Shown here one piece after another: positions 33,107 to 42,457 of a DNA stretch of 64,000 nt. Origin of the DNA: JASJAR01 sp038530285. GTDB lineage: Bacteria; Pseudomonadota; Alphaproteobacteria; Rhodobacterales; Rhodobacteraceae. Each line of letters opens with the position of its first letter. Position 1 is the first letter of the stretch. Below the pieces are notes generated by a model. The model had not been told where the DNA came from and made no database searches. It worked only from the letters and a program-made list of their open reading frames with translations. The DNA is taken from the NCBI GenBank assembly GCA_038530285.1, contig JBCBCY010000017.1, forward strand, positions 1-64,000, written 5' to 3'. The position numbers and the translations under genes are program-made.

Positions 33107-33832
33107 ATGGCCAACACCATCTACATCGCGGTGCGTGAAGACGCGCCATTTGACCCCGCGCGCACCGCCCCGACCAAGGCCGAGACCCGGCGCGATCTGA
33201 TCGCAGCGGCCGTCGCACCATTGCTTCAATCGGGCGCGGGAGGACGGCAGGTGGGGCATGCGAAAGTCACCGCACTTTTCGGCACCGAAGACGGCCGCGC
33301 GGGGAACTTCACCCGTGTCGGCGATGACCCTATGGCCGAGCAGGTTGTGCGGGCGATGCTTGATGCGGCCGATGGTGCGCTTGGCGCCTACGGTGTTGCG
33401 GCCGTGTTTGAATGCGACGATCTGATGGTCGCCGAATACATCGTTCATGATGCCGCTATCAAAGCCGGGCACGCGGACGCCTACGTGGTCCATTGCGCGC
33501 CGGACACGGCACGTGACGCGCCCATGTCCAGTGGCGCGCCTTACAAATCCATCGAAGTCTATTACGACGTTGACGATATTCCCGGCGATCAAGACCCGAT
33601 CGAGTTTCGCGAAGCCGCCTGCGCGGTGATCGAAGGCGCCTTGATGGACGCAGATGCCGGCGAATGGGCGGGGTCAGAAAGCGGCGCGGGCGAAGTCAAT
33701 TTCGGGTTCGAAGTGACCGATTTCGAACGCGCCGAAAAGATCGTCCGCGCGGCCGTCGAGGGCACGCCATATGCCGCAATCCGCGAGATCACGCGGTACC
33801 GCGATCCCGAAGACACCATCGCCGCTGAATAG
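33107..33832 (+). CDS. Acidic cytosolic protein of unknown function
   Basis: 241 residues, very rich in Asp/Glu/Ala, no signal peptide and no membrane segment. Start ATG at 33107. Two ferredoxin-like halves seem possible: residues 1-130 (MANTIYIAVREDAPFDP ... GAYGVAAVFECDDLMVAEYI) and 140-241 (KSIEVYYDVDDIPGDQDPIE ... FGFEVTDFERAEKIVRAAVE). The second half has the strand-helix-strand pattern of small alpha/beta barrels. Not recognised; the reading frame has normal codon use for the genome. Confidence 0.65.
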   Translation: MANTIYIAVREDAPFDPARTAPTKAETRRDLIAAAVAPLLQSGAGGRQVGHAKVTALFGTEDGRAGNFTRVGDDPMAEQVVRAMLDAADGALGAYGVAAVFECDDLMVAEYIVHDAAIKAGHADAYVVHCAPDTARDAPMSSGAPYKSIEVYYDVDDIPGDQDPIEFREAACAVIEGALMDADAGEWAGSESGAGEVNFGFEVTDFERAEKIVRAAVEGTPYAAIREITRYRDPEDTIAAE

Positions 33833-33913
33833 GCAAAAGGGGCGGCGGGCGCGCGCCACGACAGGGCGCTGCGGGCTTGACGACGCGGGGTGGTTTGGCC
33901 GAAGACGCCCGCG

Positions 33914-34612
33914 ATGAATGACGCCCCCGAAGCCGCCCCAGATGCAACGCCTGATGAACGGCGCAATTTTTATGGCCGCCGCATGGGCAAAGCGCTCAAG
34001 CCCGCCCAGCGGCGCTATCTCGAAGAAGACCTGCCGCGGATAAGCCTTGGCGACGTGACCGGCGGGCTCGACCCTTCAGCCCTGTTTGCCGCCGATCGCG
34101 TCTGGCTCGAAGTGGGCTTTGGTGGCGGCGAACACATCGTCCATCAGGCCAAGTCCAATCCCGACGTCGCCCTCATCGGGGCCGAACCTTATGTGAACGG
34201 GATCGCGATGTGTCTCGGCAAGATCCGCCGGGCCGGGGTCACGAACATCCGCATCCACCCCGGCGATGCGCGCGATCTGATGGATGCACTGCCCACAGGC
34301 GCCATCGCCAAGGCGTTTCTGCTCTATCCCGACCCCTGGCCCAAAGCGCGCCACCACCGGCGCCGCTTTGTCACCCCCGACCACCTGGGGCCGCTCTACC
34401 GGGTGCTGGCCCCGGGGGCGGAATTCCGCATCGCCACCGACATCGAAGATTATGTCCGCCAGGCCCTGGAAGAGGTCCCCCCGGCGGGCTTTATCCGGGC
34501 CGATCACCCCACCGACCAGCCCTGGGATGACTGGCTGTCGACGCGCTATGAACAAAAAGCCCTGCGCGAGGGGCGCGCGCCCAATTATCTGACGTTTCAC
34601 CGCGCGCTGTGA
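33914..34612 (+). CDS. trmB: tRNA (guanine-N7-)-methyltransferase
   Basis: 232 residues from the ATG at 33914. Typical features: FYGRRMGKALKPAQRRYLEE near the start, the SAM loop LEVGFGGGEHIV, IGAEPYVNGI, LLYPDPWPKARHHRRRFVTP and the ending STRYEQKALREGR. It methylates G46 of tRNA. The nearby metK supplies the SAM, but this is only proximity. Confidence 0.96.
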   Translation: MNDAPEAAPDATPDERRNFYGRRMGKALKPAQRRYLEEDLPRISLGDVTGGLDPSALFAADRVWLEVGFGGGEHIVHQAKSNPDVALIGAEPYVNGIAMCLGKIRRAGVTNIRIHPGDARDLMDALPTGAIAKAFLLYPDPWPKARHHRRRFVTPDHLGPLYRVLAPGAEFRIATDIEDYVRQALEEVPPAGFIRADHPTDQPWDDWLSTRYEQKALREGRAPNYLTFHRAL

Positions 34613-34625
34613 TACACATCGCCCC

Positions 34626-35711
34626 ATGACCGACGCGCCAAATACCGCCCGCATTCGCATCACGAATTGCCATATCCACACGTTTACGGCCAAACATACG
34701 CCGTTCTTCTTTCCCGCCTGGTATCTGATCCCTTTCAAGCTGATGCCGCTGCTGGTTGAAATCGCCGCCAAGCTTATCCGTGGCTGGTTTCCCGGCCAGG
34801 CCGAATGGCTGCTCAGGCTGATCAAGTTCCGGCGGTTTTCGTCGCTGTCGACCCAGGCCAAGATCTTCGAAGCCGTGCGCATACAGTATCCGTCAGACAC
34901 CCGCTTTGTGGTGCTGCCGATGGATATGGAACTGATGCGCCATGGGTGGGTCACCGAAGACCTTGATACCCAGCACAACAAGCTGTTTGAACTGGCCGAC
35001 CAGCACCCCGGCCGGATCATCCCGTTCTGCACCGTCCATCCCGACCGTGACGATGCCGCCCAACGGGTCGAACGCTATCTCGATCAAGGGGCGCGGGGGC
35101 TGAAGATCTACCCCCGGCTGGGCTATCCGCCCGACCATCGGGTGCTGATGCAGCGGATCTATCCGATGATCGCGGAACGCGGATTGCCGGTCATGACCCA
35201 TTGCTCGCGCGGGGGCGTGGCCCAGCGGGGTCTTGGCCAGCGGCTGGGCGATGAATATAGCGCGCCCCAGGCGGTGATCCCCGTCATGCAGGCATTCCCT
35301 GACCTGCGCATCTGTCTGGCCCATTTCGGCGGCCAGGACGACTGGCTGGAATTCGTCAAAGGCCGGATCGACCCCTTGGCCGACGATGCCGCGCGCCGCA
35401 ACTGGATGATCGCGATCCGCCAGATGATCGAAAGCGGCGACTGGGAGAACCTGTACACCGACATTTCCTACACCCTGTTTTTCTTCGATGAACTGGCCCC
35501 CTTTTTGAAAGTGTTCCTCACCGGCGAGGGGGACCGCAAGGACCGTCTGCGCAGCCGGGTGCTGTTCGGGTCAGACCATTACATGTCGCGCAACACGGCT
35601 TATGCGGAACGCGAAGTTTCGGTGCGCCTGCGCCTGACCCTGGGCGAGGATCTGTTCCGCCAAATTGCTGAAACGAACCCGGCCCGCTGGCTGGGGTCGC
35701 CCGGCGCATAA
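34626..35711 (+). CDS. Amidohydrolase family protein (amidohydrolase_2 type)
   Basis: 361 residues. The metal-binding motif NCHIHTFTA near residue 17 (HxH), the middle VMTHCSRGG (about 185) and LFGSDHYMSR near the end (about 315) outline a TIM-barrel metallohydrolase of the 2-pyrone-dicarboxylate/decarboxylase-like superfamily. A membrane-like stretch near the N-terminus (PFFFPAWYLIPFKLMPLLVE) is unusual and suggests membrane association or a lid. It starts 13 bp after trmB, likely on one transcript. Substrate unknown. Confidence 0.8.
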   Translation: MTDAPNTARIRITNCHIHTFTAKHTPFFFPAWYLIPFKLMPLLVEIAAKLIRGWFPGQAEWLLRLIKFRRFSSLSTQAKIFEAVRIQYPSDTRFVVLPMDMELMRHGWVTEDLDTQHNKLFELADQHPGRIIPFCTVHPDRDDAAQRVERYLDQGARGLKIYPRLGYPPDHRVLMQRIYPMIAERGLPVMTHCSRGGVAQRGLGQRLGDEYSAPQAVIPVMQAFPDLRICLAHFGGQDDWLEFVKGRIDPLADDAARRNWMIAIRQMIESGDWENLYTDISYTLFFFDELAPFLKVFLTGEGDRKDRLRSRVLFGSDHYMSRNTAYAEREVSVRLRLTLGEDLFRQIAETNPARWLGSPGA

Positions 35712-35775
35712 CGCGCAGCACTTAGGTCCCCCTCAGGTTTGACGCCGCCCGGGCGCATGTGTTTACACAGGCCCA

Positions 35776-36822
35776 ATGACCCGCCTCATTCTCGACCCCC
35801 ATTGGCGCACCATGGACGAATTGTTTTCGCCCAAAGCCCGGGACCACCTCGCCCGGTTTGAGGTCGTTTGGGGTCAGGATGCGCCGATCCCTGCCGATGT
35901 GCTCAACGACGCCCTGCCGCAGGCGGATGTGCTGGTCGCGGCCAACCCCGTTGTCACGCAAGACACGCTGGCGCGCGCGCCGAACCTTCGCGCCGTGATC
36001 GAAGTCTCCGGCGCCTTTCCCGATACGATTGATTATGCGGCCTGCGCAGCGCGCGGGGTTGAGGTTTTGTCCTGCTCGCCGGGGTTTCGCTCAGCGGTGG
36101 CCGAAATGGGCCTGGCGATGACGCTGGCGGCAAGCCGGGGGCTGGTGCGCGAGCATGAAGCCTTTCGAACCGGCGCCGAACGCTGGCTCGACGATTGTAC
36201 CCGGACCGATTTCACCTTGTTTGGCGCCGCCCTAGGCTTTGTGGGCTTCGGCCAGATCGGCCAGGAAATGGCGCGGGTCCTTGCCCCCTTCAGCCCCCGG
36301 ATTTCGGTTTTCGATCCCTGGTTGCCCGATGCCGTGGTGCGGGACTTTGCCGTCCGGTCGACCGATCTGATGGCGCTCGCGGCCACATCGCAGGTGCTCT
36401 ATGTCACCGCCGTGCCCACAGCAGACAACGCCGGCCTGATCAACGCAGAGGTTCTGGCCGCGATGCCCGACCACGCGGTTCTGGTCATTCTCAGCCGGGC
36501 CCATCTGGTGGATTTTGACGCGGTGATCGCCGAAGCGGCATCCGGCCGGTTGACGGTCGCGACCGATGTGTTCGCGTCAGAGCCCCTCGATGCGGCCCAT
36601 GTCCTGCGCACCCTTCCAGGCGTTGTTCTGTCCCCGCACCGCGCCGCCGCCGTGCGCGGGGGCCGCCACCTGATTGGCGATCTGATCCTGCGGGATCTAA
36701 CGGCGATTGCGCAGCGCGATCCAACCCGCCATCTGGCGGTCGCCTCACCAGACACCATCGCCCGCCTTGCAGGTGTCGGGGATGCCGCGGCGGTGGCCGA
36801 CATGGCCGCGACCCGCAGCTAG
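35776..36822 (+). CDS. D-isomer-specific 2-hydroxyacid dehydrogenase family protein
   Basis: 348 residues. The NAD-binding loop GFVGFGQIGQEMAR (about 155-168) and the catalytic residues R in ILSRAHLVD (about 236), E in FASEPLD (about 265) and H in LSPHRAAAVRGG (about 284) are present. An N-terminal region before the NAD domain has the usual catalytic-domain half. The family reduces 2-keto acids to D-2-hydroxy acids or the reverse. No pathway partners are adjacent; aroA follows 91 bp downstream. Confidence 0.88.
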   Translation: MTRLILDPHWRTMDELFSPKARDHLARFEVVWGQDAPIPADVLNDALPQADVLVAANPVVTQDTLARAPNLRAVIEVSGAFPDTIDYAACAARGVEVLSCSPGFRSAVAEMGLAMTLAASRGLVREHEAFRTGAERWLDDCTRTDFTLFGAALGFVGFGQIGQEMARVLAPFSPRISVFDPWLPDAVVRDFAVRSTDLMALAATSQVLYVTAVPTADNAGLINAEVLAAMPDHAVLVILSRAHLVDFDAVIAEAASGRLTVATDVFASEPLDAAHVLRTLPGVVLSPHRAAAVRGGRHLIGDLILRDLTAIAQRDPTRHLAVASPDTIARLAGVGDAAAVADMAATRS

Positions 36823-36913
36823 CCCGCCCGGCCACGGCCAAAGGGGGCAAAACCCCGCTGGACCCGCCGCGCGCTGCGGGCTATCGGTTACGCCGCTTCA
36901 AACGAGGGCCCTG

Positions 36914-38266
36914 ATGAGCGCACATGCCACCCCAGAACCGATGACCGCCCGGGCCGCAGGACCGCTGAAAGGCACCGCGCACGTGCCCGGCGACAAGTCC
37001 ATCAGCCACCGCTCGCTGATCTTCGGGGCCATGGCCGTGGGCGAAACCCGGGTCACGGGGCTGTTGGAAGGCGAAGACGTCCTTGATACCGCGAAGGCGA
37101 TGCGCGCCCTGGGCGCTGAGGTCGTGCGCGAAGACGACGGCAAATGGGTCATCCACGGCGTTGGCGTCGGCGGCTTTTCAGAACCCGACGACGTGATCGA
37201 TTGCGGCAATTCCGGAACCGGCGTGCGGCTGATCATGGGGGCGGTGGCCACCAGTCCGATTGCCACGACATTTACCGGTGACGCGTCCTTGCGGTCGCGC
37301 CCCATGGGGCGGATCACCGATCCGCTGGCCTTGTTCGGCGCGCTGTCGCATGGCCGCGCGCGCGGTCGTCTGCCGCTGACGCTTGTGGGGGCCGCCAACC
37401 CCGTACCGGTCGACTACACCCTGCCGGTGCCGTCGGCTCAGGTGAAATCCGCCGTCCTTCTGGCGGGCCTGAACGTGCGCGGCCAAACCATCGTGCGCGA
37501 ACCCGAAGCCACCCGCGACCACACCGAACGGATGCTCAAGGGTTTTGGCGCTGATTTGCAGGTGGAAGACACGCCCGAAGGCCGGGTGATCACGCTTATG
37601 GGCCAGCCCGAACTGCGCCCCCAGACCATTGCGGTGCCGCGCGATCCGTCCTCGGCCGCCTTTCCGGCCTGTGCCGCGCTGATCACTGAAGGGTCGGACG
37701 TGCTGGTGCCGGGCATCGGGCTGAACCCGACCCGGGCGGGGCTCTATACCACTTTGCGCGACATGGGCGCCGATCTAACTTACGAAAACGAACGCGTCGA
37801 AGGCGGCGAGCCGGTGGCCGATCTGCGCGCGCGCTTTTCGCCCGACATGAAGGGCATCGCCGTGCCACCTGAACGGGCCGCCAGCATGATAGACGAATTT
37901 CCGATCCTGTCGGTGGTCGCATCCTTTGCCGAAGGCCAGACCCTGTGCCAGGGCGTGAAGGAACTGCGCGTCAAGGAAAGCGACCGGATCGATGCGATGG
38001 CGGTGGGCCTGCGCGCCAATGGTGTTACCGTCGATGATACCGAAGACAGCATGACCATCCACGGGCGCGGGCCCGGCGGTGTGCCCGGCGGCGCGCGCAC
38101 CCAAGCCCGGCTCGACCACCGGATCGCGATGAGCTTTCTGATCCTCGGGATGGGCGCGCAAAAGGGCGTCAGCGTTGATGATGCCGCCCCCATTGCCACG
38201 TCGTTCCCGATTTTCACCACATTGATGGGTGATCTGGGCGCCAGTTTCACCTGGGACAACCGGTGA
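36914..38266 (+). CDS. aroA: 3-phosphoshikimate 1-carboxyvinyltransferase (EPSP synthase)
   Basis: 450 residues from the ATG at 36914; the open frame upstream to 36707 is inside the dehydrogenase gene. Signature blocks: HVPGDKSISHRSLIFGA, DCGNSGTGVRL, VKESDRIDAMAVGL and RLDHRIAMSFLILG. The enzyme joins shikimate-3-phosphate and PEP in aromatic amino acid synthesis. It stands two genes before cmk, a common partner of aroA in alphaproteobacteria. Confidence 0.96.
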   Translation: MSAHATPEPMTARAAGPLKGTAHVPGDKSISHRSLIFGAMAVGETRVTGLLEGEDVLDTAKAMRALGAEVVREDDGKWVIHGVGVGGFSEPDDVIDCGNSGTGVRLIMGAVATSPIATTFTGDASLRSRPMGRITDPLALFGALSHGRARGRLPLTLVGAANPVPVDYTLPVPSAQVKSAVLLAGLNVRGQTIVREPEATRDHTERMLKGFGADLQVEDTPEGRVITLMGQPELRPQTIAVPRDPSSAAFPACAALITEGSDVLVPGIGLNPTRAGLYTTLRDMGADLTYENERVEGGEPVADLRARFSPDMKGIAVPPERAASMIDEFPILSVVASFAEGQTLCQGVKELRVKESDRIDAMAVGLRANGVTVDDTEDSMTIHGRGPGGVPGGARTQARLDHRIAMSFLILGMGAQKGVSVDDAAPIATSFPIFTTLMGDLGASFTWDNR

Positions 38267-38284
38267 GGGGGCGCTGCCCCCCGC

Positions 38285-38330
38285 GCTTTGCGCGTCCCCC
38301 GGGATATTTTTCGGGAGATGAAGGCGCCAG
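38285..38330 (+). repeat. Intergenic hairpin plus GGGATATTTTT element, copy 2
   Basis: CGCGCTTTGCGCG hairpin, then CCCCCGGGATATTTTTCGGG AGATGAAGG. A GGGGGCGCTGCCCCC hairpin lies just before it (about 38266-38281) and may act as terminator for aroA. Related to the element at 28.04-28.09 kb. Confidence 0.5.
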
Positions 38331-38354
38331 CTGGGCTGCACATGGGAGCGTCAG

Positions 38355-38753
38355 ATGAAGGGAAGCTGTCTGTGTGGGTCAGTCACCTATGTGGTCACCG
38401 GACCACTTCGCCCTGTTGTGGCCTGCCACTGCGACCAATGCCGCAAAACCTCGGGGCATTATGTGGCCGCGACCTCCGCACCGCGAGAGGCGATTGAAAT
38501 CACGGGCCAGGTCACCTGGTATGCGTCAAGCCCCGAGGCCCGGCGCGGCTTTTGCGGCACCTGTGGGTCCAGCCTGTTCTGGGACGGGCCGGGGCAGAAT
38601 ATCTCCATCCATGCCGGTACACTTGATGGGCCAACGGGGCTTGAAGTCGCCGGACATATCTTTTGCGCCCGCAAGGGCGATTATTACACGCTTGATCCAG
38701 ACCTGCCGCAGTTCGACGGGGATGATCCCGTCATGACGACGAAAGCGCCATGA
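38355..38753 (+). CDS. GFA-family protein (glutathione-dependent formaldehyde-activating fold)
   Basis: 132 residues. The zinc ligands are visible: CLCGSV near the start, CHCDQCRKTSG (about 24-34), and FCGTCGSSLFW (about 66-76). The fold binds two zincs; some members activate formaldehyde with glutathione, most are uncharacterised. Its ATGA stop/start overlap with cmk means they are translated together. Confidence 0.9.
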   Translation: MKGSCLCGSVTYVVTGPLRPVVACHCDQCRKTSGHYVAATSAPREAIEITGQVTWYASSPEARRGFCGTCGSSLFWDGPGQNISIHAGTLDGPTGLEVAGHIFCARKGDYYTLDPDLPQFDGDDPVMTTKAP

Positions 38754-39364
38754 GGTTTACGGTCGCCATTGACGGGCCCGCCGCGGCCGGGAAAGGCACC
38801 ATTGCGCGCGCGCTTTCCCGTGAGTTTGGGTTCAAATACCTCGACACTGGGCTATTGTACCGGGCCGTGGGTCGCGCGGTGCTGGACGGAGCCGATGCGG
38901 TGGACGCGGCGCGCGCCTTGACCTCCGACGCCATGGAGGTCGACGGCCTGCGCACCGCCGATGTGGGGCAGGCCGCATCCAAGGCCGCCGCCATCCCAGA
39001 GGTTCGCGATGCCCTGTTCGACTTTCAGCGCGCTTTCGCCCACCGCCTGGGCGGGGCCGTGTTGGACGGGCGCGACATCGGAACGGTGATCTGCCCTGGC
39101 GCCGAGGTGAAGTTGTTCGTCACCGCATCAGATGCCGCCCGGGCGCGCCGGCGCTGGGTGGAATTGACCGGGGCAGGGCAGGACATCACCGAAGCTGAGG
39201 TGCTGGCCGCCCTGCGCGAACGCGATGCCCGCGATGCCGACCGCGCCACCGCACCGATGCGGGCCGCGCCCGATGCGACCCGGATCGATACGTCCGATCT
39301 GTCGGTCGAAGATGCGGTTGCGACCGCTGCCGCCCTTGTCACCGCCAAGTTGGAGCCTCGCTGA
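38750..39364 (+). CDS. cmk: Cytidylate kinase
   Basis: 204 residues. Walker-type loop VAIDGPAAAGKGTIA (4-18), YLDTGLLYRAVG, LDGRDIGTVICPGAEVKLFV and the RD-rich lid RERDARDADRATAP are all as expected. It phosphorylates CMP/dCMP. In related genomes it is next to rpsA; here rpsA is 15.3 kb further on, behind an accessory island. The stop shares one base with the start of the next gene (TGATG). Confidence 0.95.
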   Translation: MRFTVAIDGPAAAGKGTIARALSREFGFKYLDTGLLYRAVGRAVLDGADAVDAARALTSDAMEVDGLRTADVGQAASKAAAIPEVRDALFDFQRAFAHRLGGAVLDGRDIGTVICPGAEVKLFVTASDAARARRRWVELTGAGQDITEAEVLAALRERDARDADRATAPMRAAPDATRIDTSDLSVEDAVATAAALVTAKLEPR

Positions 39365-40356
39365 TGGATCACGTGCACATGGGCCCCGGCGGCCCTTTGG
39401 TGTCCCGCTTCGGGATTGGGGCGATGTCCTTTGCCGGCGCTTACGGCGATGCCAGCGTCGAAGACAGCCACGCGGTCCTGGATATGTGCCGCGACCGGGG
39501 TGTCACGCATATCGACACGTCCAACATTTACGGCATGGGCCGGTCGGAAGAGATCATCGGCGCCTGGTTTGCCGCCCATCCCGGCGCGCGTGACGCGGTG
39601 CATCTGGCCACCAAAGGCGGGATCACCGGCGATGAAACCCGCCCGTTCAACAATGACGCCGATTACCTGATGGCCGAGCTTGACGGGTCCCTCGCGCGGC
39701 TGGGGGTCGATCATGTCGATCTGTATTACATCCACCGCTATGACCGGGCCCAAAGCCCCGAAGCCCTTGGCGCGGTGCTCGCTGGCCTGATCGCGTCGGG
39801 CAAGACCCGTGCGGTCGGCCTGTCGGAAATCGCGCCCTCGACCCTGCGGCGGGTGGCCAGCGTCTGCCCCGTCGCGGCGGTGCAGTCAGAGTATTCGCGG
39901 TCGACCCGCGCGCCGGAACTGGGGCTGTTGCAGGCCTGTGCGGACCTGGGCACGACGTTCGTGGCGTTTTCGCCAGTGGGCCGGACGCTTCTGACCGACC
40001 GGCCCTGGGGCCCAAAGCGGGTGGCTGACATCCCGTTCATCCGGGGCAACCCGCGGTTTATCGAGCCCAACTACAGTGCCAACATCGCCGCGACCGACCG
40101 GTTCCGTGCGCTGGCGGCAGATATGGGAATTTCAGCCGCGGGCCTCGCGATTGCCTGGACGCGCGCGCAGGGGCCCCATGTGCTGCCCATCCCCGGCACG
40201 TCCCGCCCCGCCCATCTGGCAGAACTTCTTCAAGGGGTTGAACGCGACCTGACGGCTGAGGATTTGGCGCGCATCGAAGCGGTGCTGCCCGTCGGCTGGG
40301 CGCACGGGGACCGCTACAACGACGTGCAGTGGCGCGGCCCCGAACGCTACAGCTAG
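39364..40356 (+). CDS. Aldo-keto reductase (third in window)
   Basis: 330 residues. D51 and Y56 in IDTSNIYGMG, K84 in LATKGG and H124 in VDLYYIHRYD complete the tetrad; the loop GLSEIAPSTLRR and the end IPGTSRPAHLAE are of the YghZ/yakc type. It is not close to the two reductases at 18-21 kb (no RWLGQPDP block). Coupled to cmk by a one-base overlap. Its stop codon shares CTAG with the stop of the convergent VPLPA gene. Confidence 0.9.
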   Translation: MDHVHMGPGGPLVSRFGIGAMSFAGAYGDASVEDSHAVLDMCRDRGVTHIDTSNIYGMGRSEEIIGAWFAAHPGARDAVHLATKGGITGDETRPFNNDADYLMAELDGSLARLGVDHVDLYYIHRYDRAQSPEALGAVLAGLIASGKTRAVGLSEIAPSTLRRVASVCPVAAVQSEYSRSTRAPELGLLQACADLGTTFVAFSPVGRTLLTDRPWGPKRVADIPFIRGNPRFIEPNYSANIAATDRFRALAADMGISAAGLAIAWTRAQGPHVLPIPGTSRPAHLAELLQGVERDLTAEDLARIEAVLPVGWAHGDRYNDVQWRGPERYS

Positions 40357-41300
40357 ACCAGCCCTGACCGCCGGCGTTTCAACGCCACCAGCCCCATCAG
40401 CGCGGTCAGCAACGCCCAGCCTGCAGCCGGCAGGGGCACCGGGGTCAGCGGATCGATAGGATCAACCGGGTCGACGGGATCGCTGGGCGGGCCATCGGGG
40501 CCGAAATAGCGGTTGTTCACCAAGGTCGGCTCGTCAAATTCGATCGCGTAGCCATCGGGGATGTTGAAGACCGGCCGGTCGGTGGCAAAGGACAGGCTGC
40601 GCATCGCTGACGCTTCGCCCTTGGCCTCTGCGCCGAACAAAAACCCGCTTGTGCCGCCGTCCAGACCGAACGTGAAGCTGACCAGCGCACCGGGTACCAC
40701 CGAGATCGCGGCAGTGGTAAAGTTTCCGCCCAAAGCATCGCTATCGCTTTGCCCCGGGTTCACCCGCACGCCTATCCGTTCTTCAAACGATACGCTTTCG
40801 CGGCCACTGCTTAGGGTACCAAAGGCCCGAAGCCCGGCGGAAACGATCTGCCCTGAATTCAAGAAGGCACCGTTGTCGCTGATCAGCATGTTGCTGGACG
40901 CCCCCGCGGACCCGGTCGCGTTCATATTGATCGACACTGTCAGCGGGTCAGGATCAAGCTTGCTGGGAATAAACCGGAACGAATAAAACAGCTGGCCATA
41001 GGCCGACGCCGCGCCGCGAATGGCCACGGGGCTGTCGTCGTCACCGGGATTTGTGACAGAGGCCCCGACGCGCACGGTGCCTGAGCGCACTTCGGCGCTG
41101 GCACCTGCCGAGCAATTGGCTCCGCTATTGGCGGGCGGCCCGACCGAGGCCCCCGCGCCGAGTGCTGAGGTGCTCAATGTCTCGCTGGTGACATCCAGAT
41201 TGCTGCCGCATTCGGCGCGCACGGAAATATTGTGAAATGTGGCCGCTTGGGCCGCACTGGCCGAAATGACGACTAAAAGGCCAAACCCAATCGCACGCAT
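40353..41300 (-). CDS. VPLPA-sorted secreted protein
   Basis: 315 residues. Signal peptide 1-19 (ISASAAQA). The C-terminal tail DPLTPVPLPAAGWALLTALM followed by KRRRSGLV is the VPLPA-CTERM sorting signal: motif, hydrophobic helix, basic end. The mature body is Ser/Ala/Gly rich with few charged residues and a beta-strand pattern, like other surface or matrix proteins sorted by exosortase-type systems. A run of PVDPV/PIDP repeats precedes the tail. No exosortase gene is in the window. Convergent with the reductase gene, overlapping by four bases. Confidence 0.82.
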   Translation of the reverse strand: MRAIGFGLLVVISASAAQAATFHNISVRAECGSNLDVTSETLSTSALGAGASVGPPANSGANCSAGASAEVRSGTVRVGASVTNPGDDDSPVAIRGAASAYGQLFYSFRFIPSKLDPDPLTVSINMNATGSAGASSNMLISDNGAFLNSGQIVSAGLRAFGTLSSGRESVSFEERIGVRVNPGQSDSDALGGNFTTAAISVVPGALVSFTFGLDGGTSGFLFGAEAKGEASAMRSLSFATDRPVFNIPDGYAIEFDEPTLVNNRYFGPDGPPSDPVDPVDPIDPLTPVPLPAAGWALLTALMGLVALKRRRSGLV

Positions 41301-41413
41301 GTGACATCCTCACCAGAACTCAATTCTGGCTCAGTGTCGTTCATCGCGGGCGCGGCACAATAGAGGCAGCCCTCCGTTTTGGGGGAAGTGCTGCACGGTT
41401 TTGCACCAAACCC

Positions 41414-42457
41414 CTAAAGGAACACCAATGCGTTCAGCGCGCTGGCCTTGTAGATCGCCGCCGCCGTGGTGTCGGCTTTCAGTTTGCGCCGCGCCGTGGC
41501 CGTCAGTTTGCCGAACGCGCGTTCAGAGATTTTCATCTCGGCCGCCGCCGGCCCGGTGCCCAGCCCGCGCGCCAGGGCCGACAGCGCATCGCGTTCGCGC
41601 ACCGACAGATCCGCCATGGCCGCCAGGGTCGCACCGGTCAGTGCGCTGCCATGGACCAGCATCGCGGCACTGCGGATGGCGGCAGCATCGGCCTGAATGC
41701 GTGCAAACGCCTCAGCCGAGCCAACCGTCATCGCAAAGCCCACAAAACCCCCGCCCGAGGGGAACCCCAGCGCGATGGCCGCCGCCGCCCCATGGTCCAG
41801 ACAGGCCCGCGCAAAGGTCTGGGCGCCTTTTGGCAGGGTCTCAGGGGCGCTGTAATCAGCCGTGGCGATATCGCCTGGCGCGTTGAACAGCGCCATGGCC
41901 ATGGGCTGGGCCAACAGCCCGCCTGAGCGATGGAAGGCCTCAACCAACGTGTCGGGGGCTTCGAAATGATCCCAGACATCCCCCATCAGGAACCCGCGCA
42001 CCGACAGCGGAACATAGGCATAATAGATGTGGCGTATGTCATGCGCCGCAAGGTGATTGCGCAGGTGGCGCAATTGCGCGCCAAGCGTGCTTGCGGTCTG
42101 CAGCCGGGTGGCCAAGCCTGCGCGGTCCCCCGTTTCGGCTTCAGGTGGCAAAACCGGCTGCCAGCACCGAAAGGCGATTTCCTGTTCTGGGCTGCGTCGG
42201 GCCGCCATTGTGGCACAAAGCTCGATCGTGTCGGCGACACCCATCTTGTCGCGCAGGGCCGCCAGGTGTTTTTCAGCCGTCGACGGCGCAATGCCCAGTT
42301 CGACCGCCAGATCGGCTGGATGAACGCCGGCGGTCAGAAGGGCCGCACATTGCGCTTGCCTGTCGGTCAGCCCGTGGCTGTCAACAAGCCCGGGGTCAGC
42401 GGCCACCTGTCCGGCCCCCGTTCCATGCAGGGTCTTGTCCTGGTCGACGCGCCGCAT
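41414..42457 (-). CDS. LuxR-type regulator with two helix-turn-helix domains
   Basis: 347 residues. A LuxR-type HTH lies near the N-terminus (about 29-86: GLTDRQAQCAALLTAGVHPA, then STAEKHLAALRDKMGV) and another at the C-terminus (about 283-345: LSVRERDALSALARGLGTGP ... FGKLTATARRKLKA). The middle 190 residues resemble an autoinducer-binding-like domain in size (RHIYYAYVPLSVRG, PSGGGFVGFAMTVG). The second HTH matches the usual position; the first is additional. Divergent from the giant DUF11 gene, with 272 bp between the two starts, so it may control that locus. No LuxI gene is visible here. Confidence 0.8.
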   Translation of the reverse strand: MRRVDQDKTLHGTGAGQVAADPGLVDSHGLTDRQAQCAALLTAGVHPADLAVELGIAPSTAEKHLAALRDKMGVADTIELCATMAARRSPEQEIAFRCWQPVLPPEAETGDRAGLATRLQTASTLGAQLRHLRNHLAAHDIRHIYYAYVPLSVRGFLMGDVWDHFEAPDTLVEAFHRSGGLLAQPMAMALFNAPGDIATADYSAPETLPKGAQTFARACLDHGAAAAIALGFPSGGGFVGFAMTVGSAEAFARIQADAAAIRSAAMLVHGSALTGATLAAMADLSVRERDALSALARGLGTGPAAAEMKISERAFGKLTATARRKLKADTTAAAIYKASALNALVFL

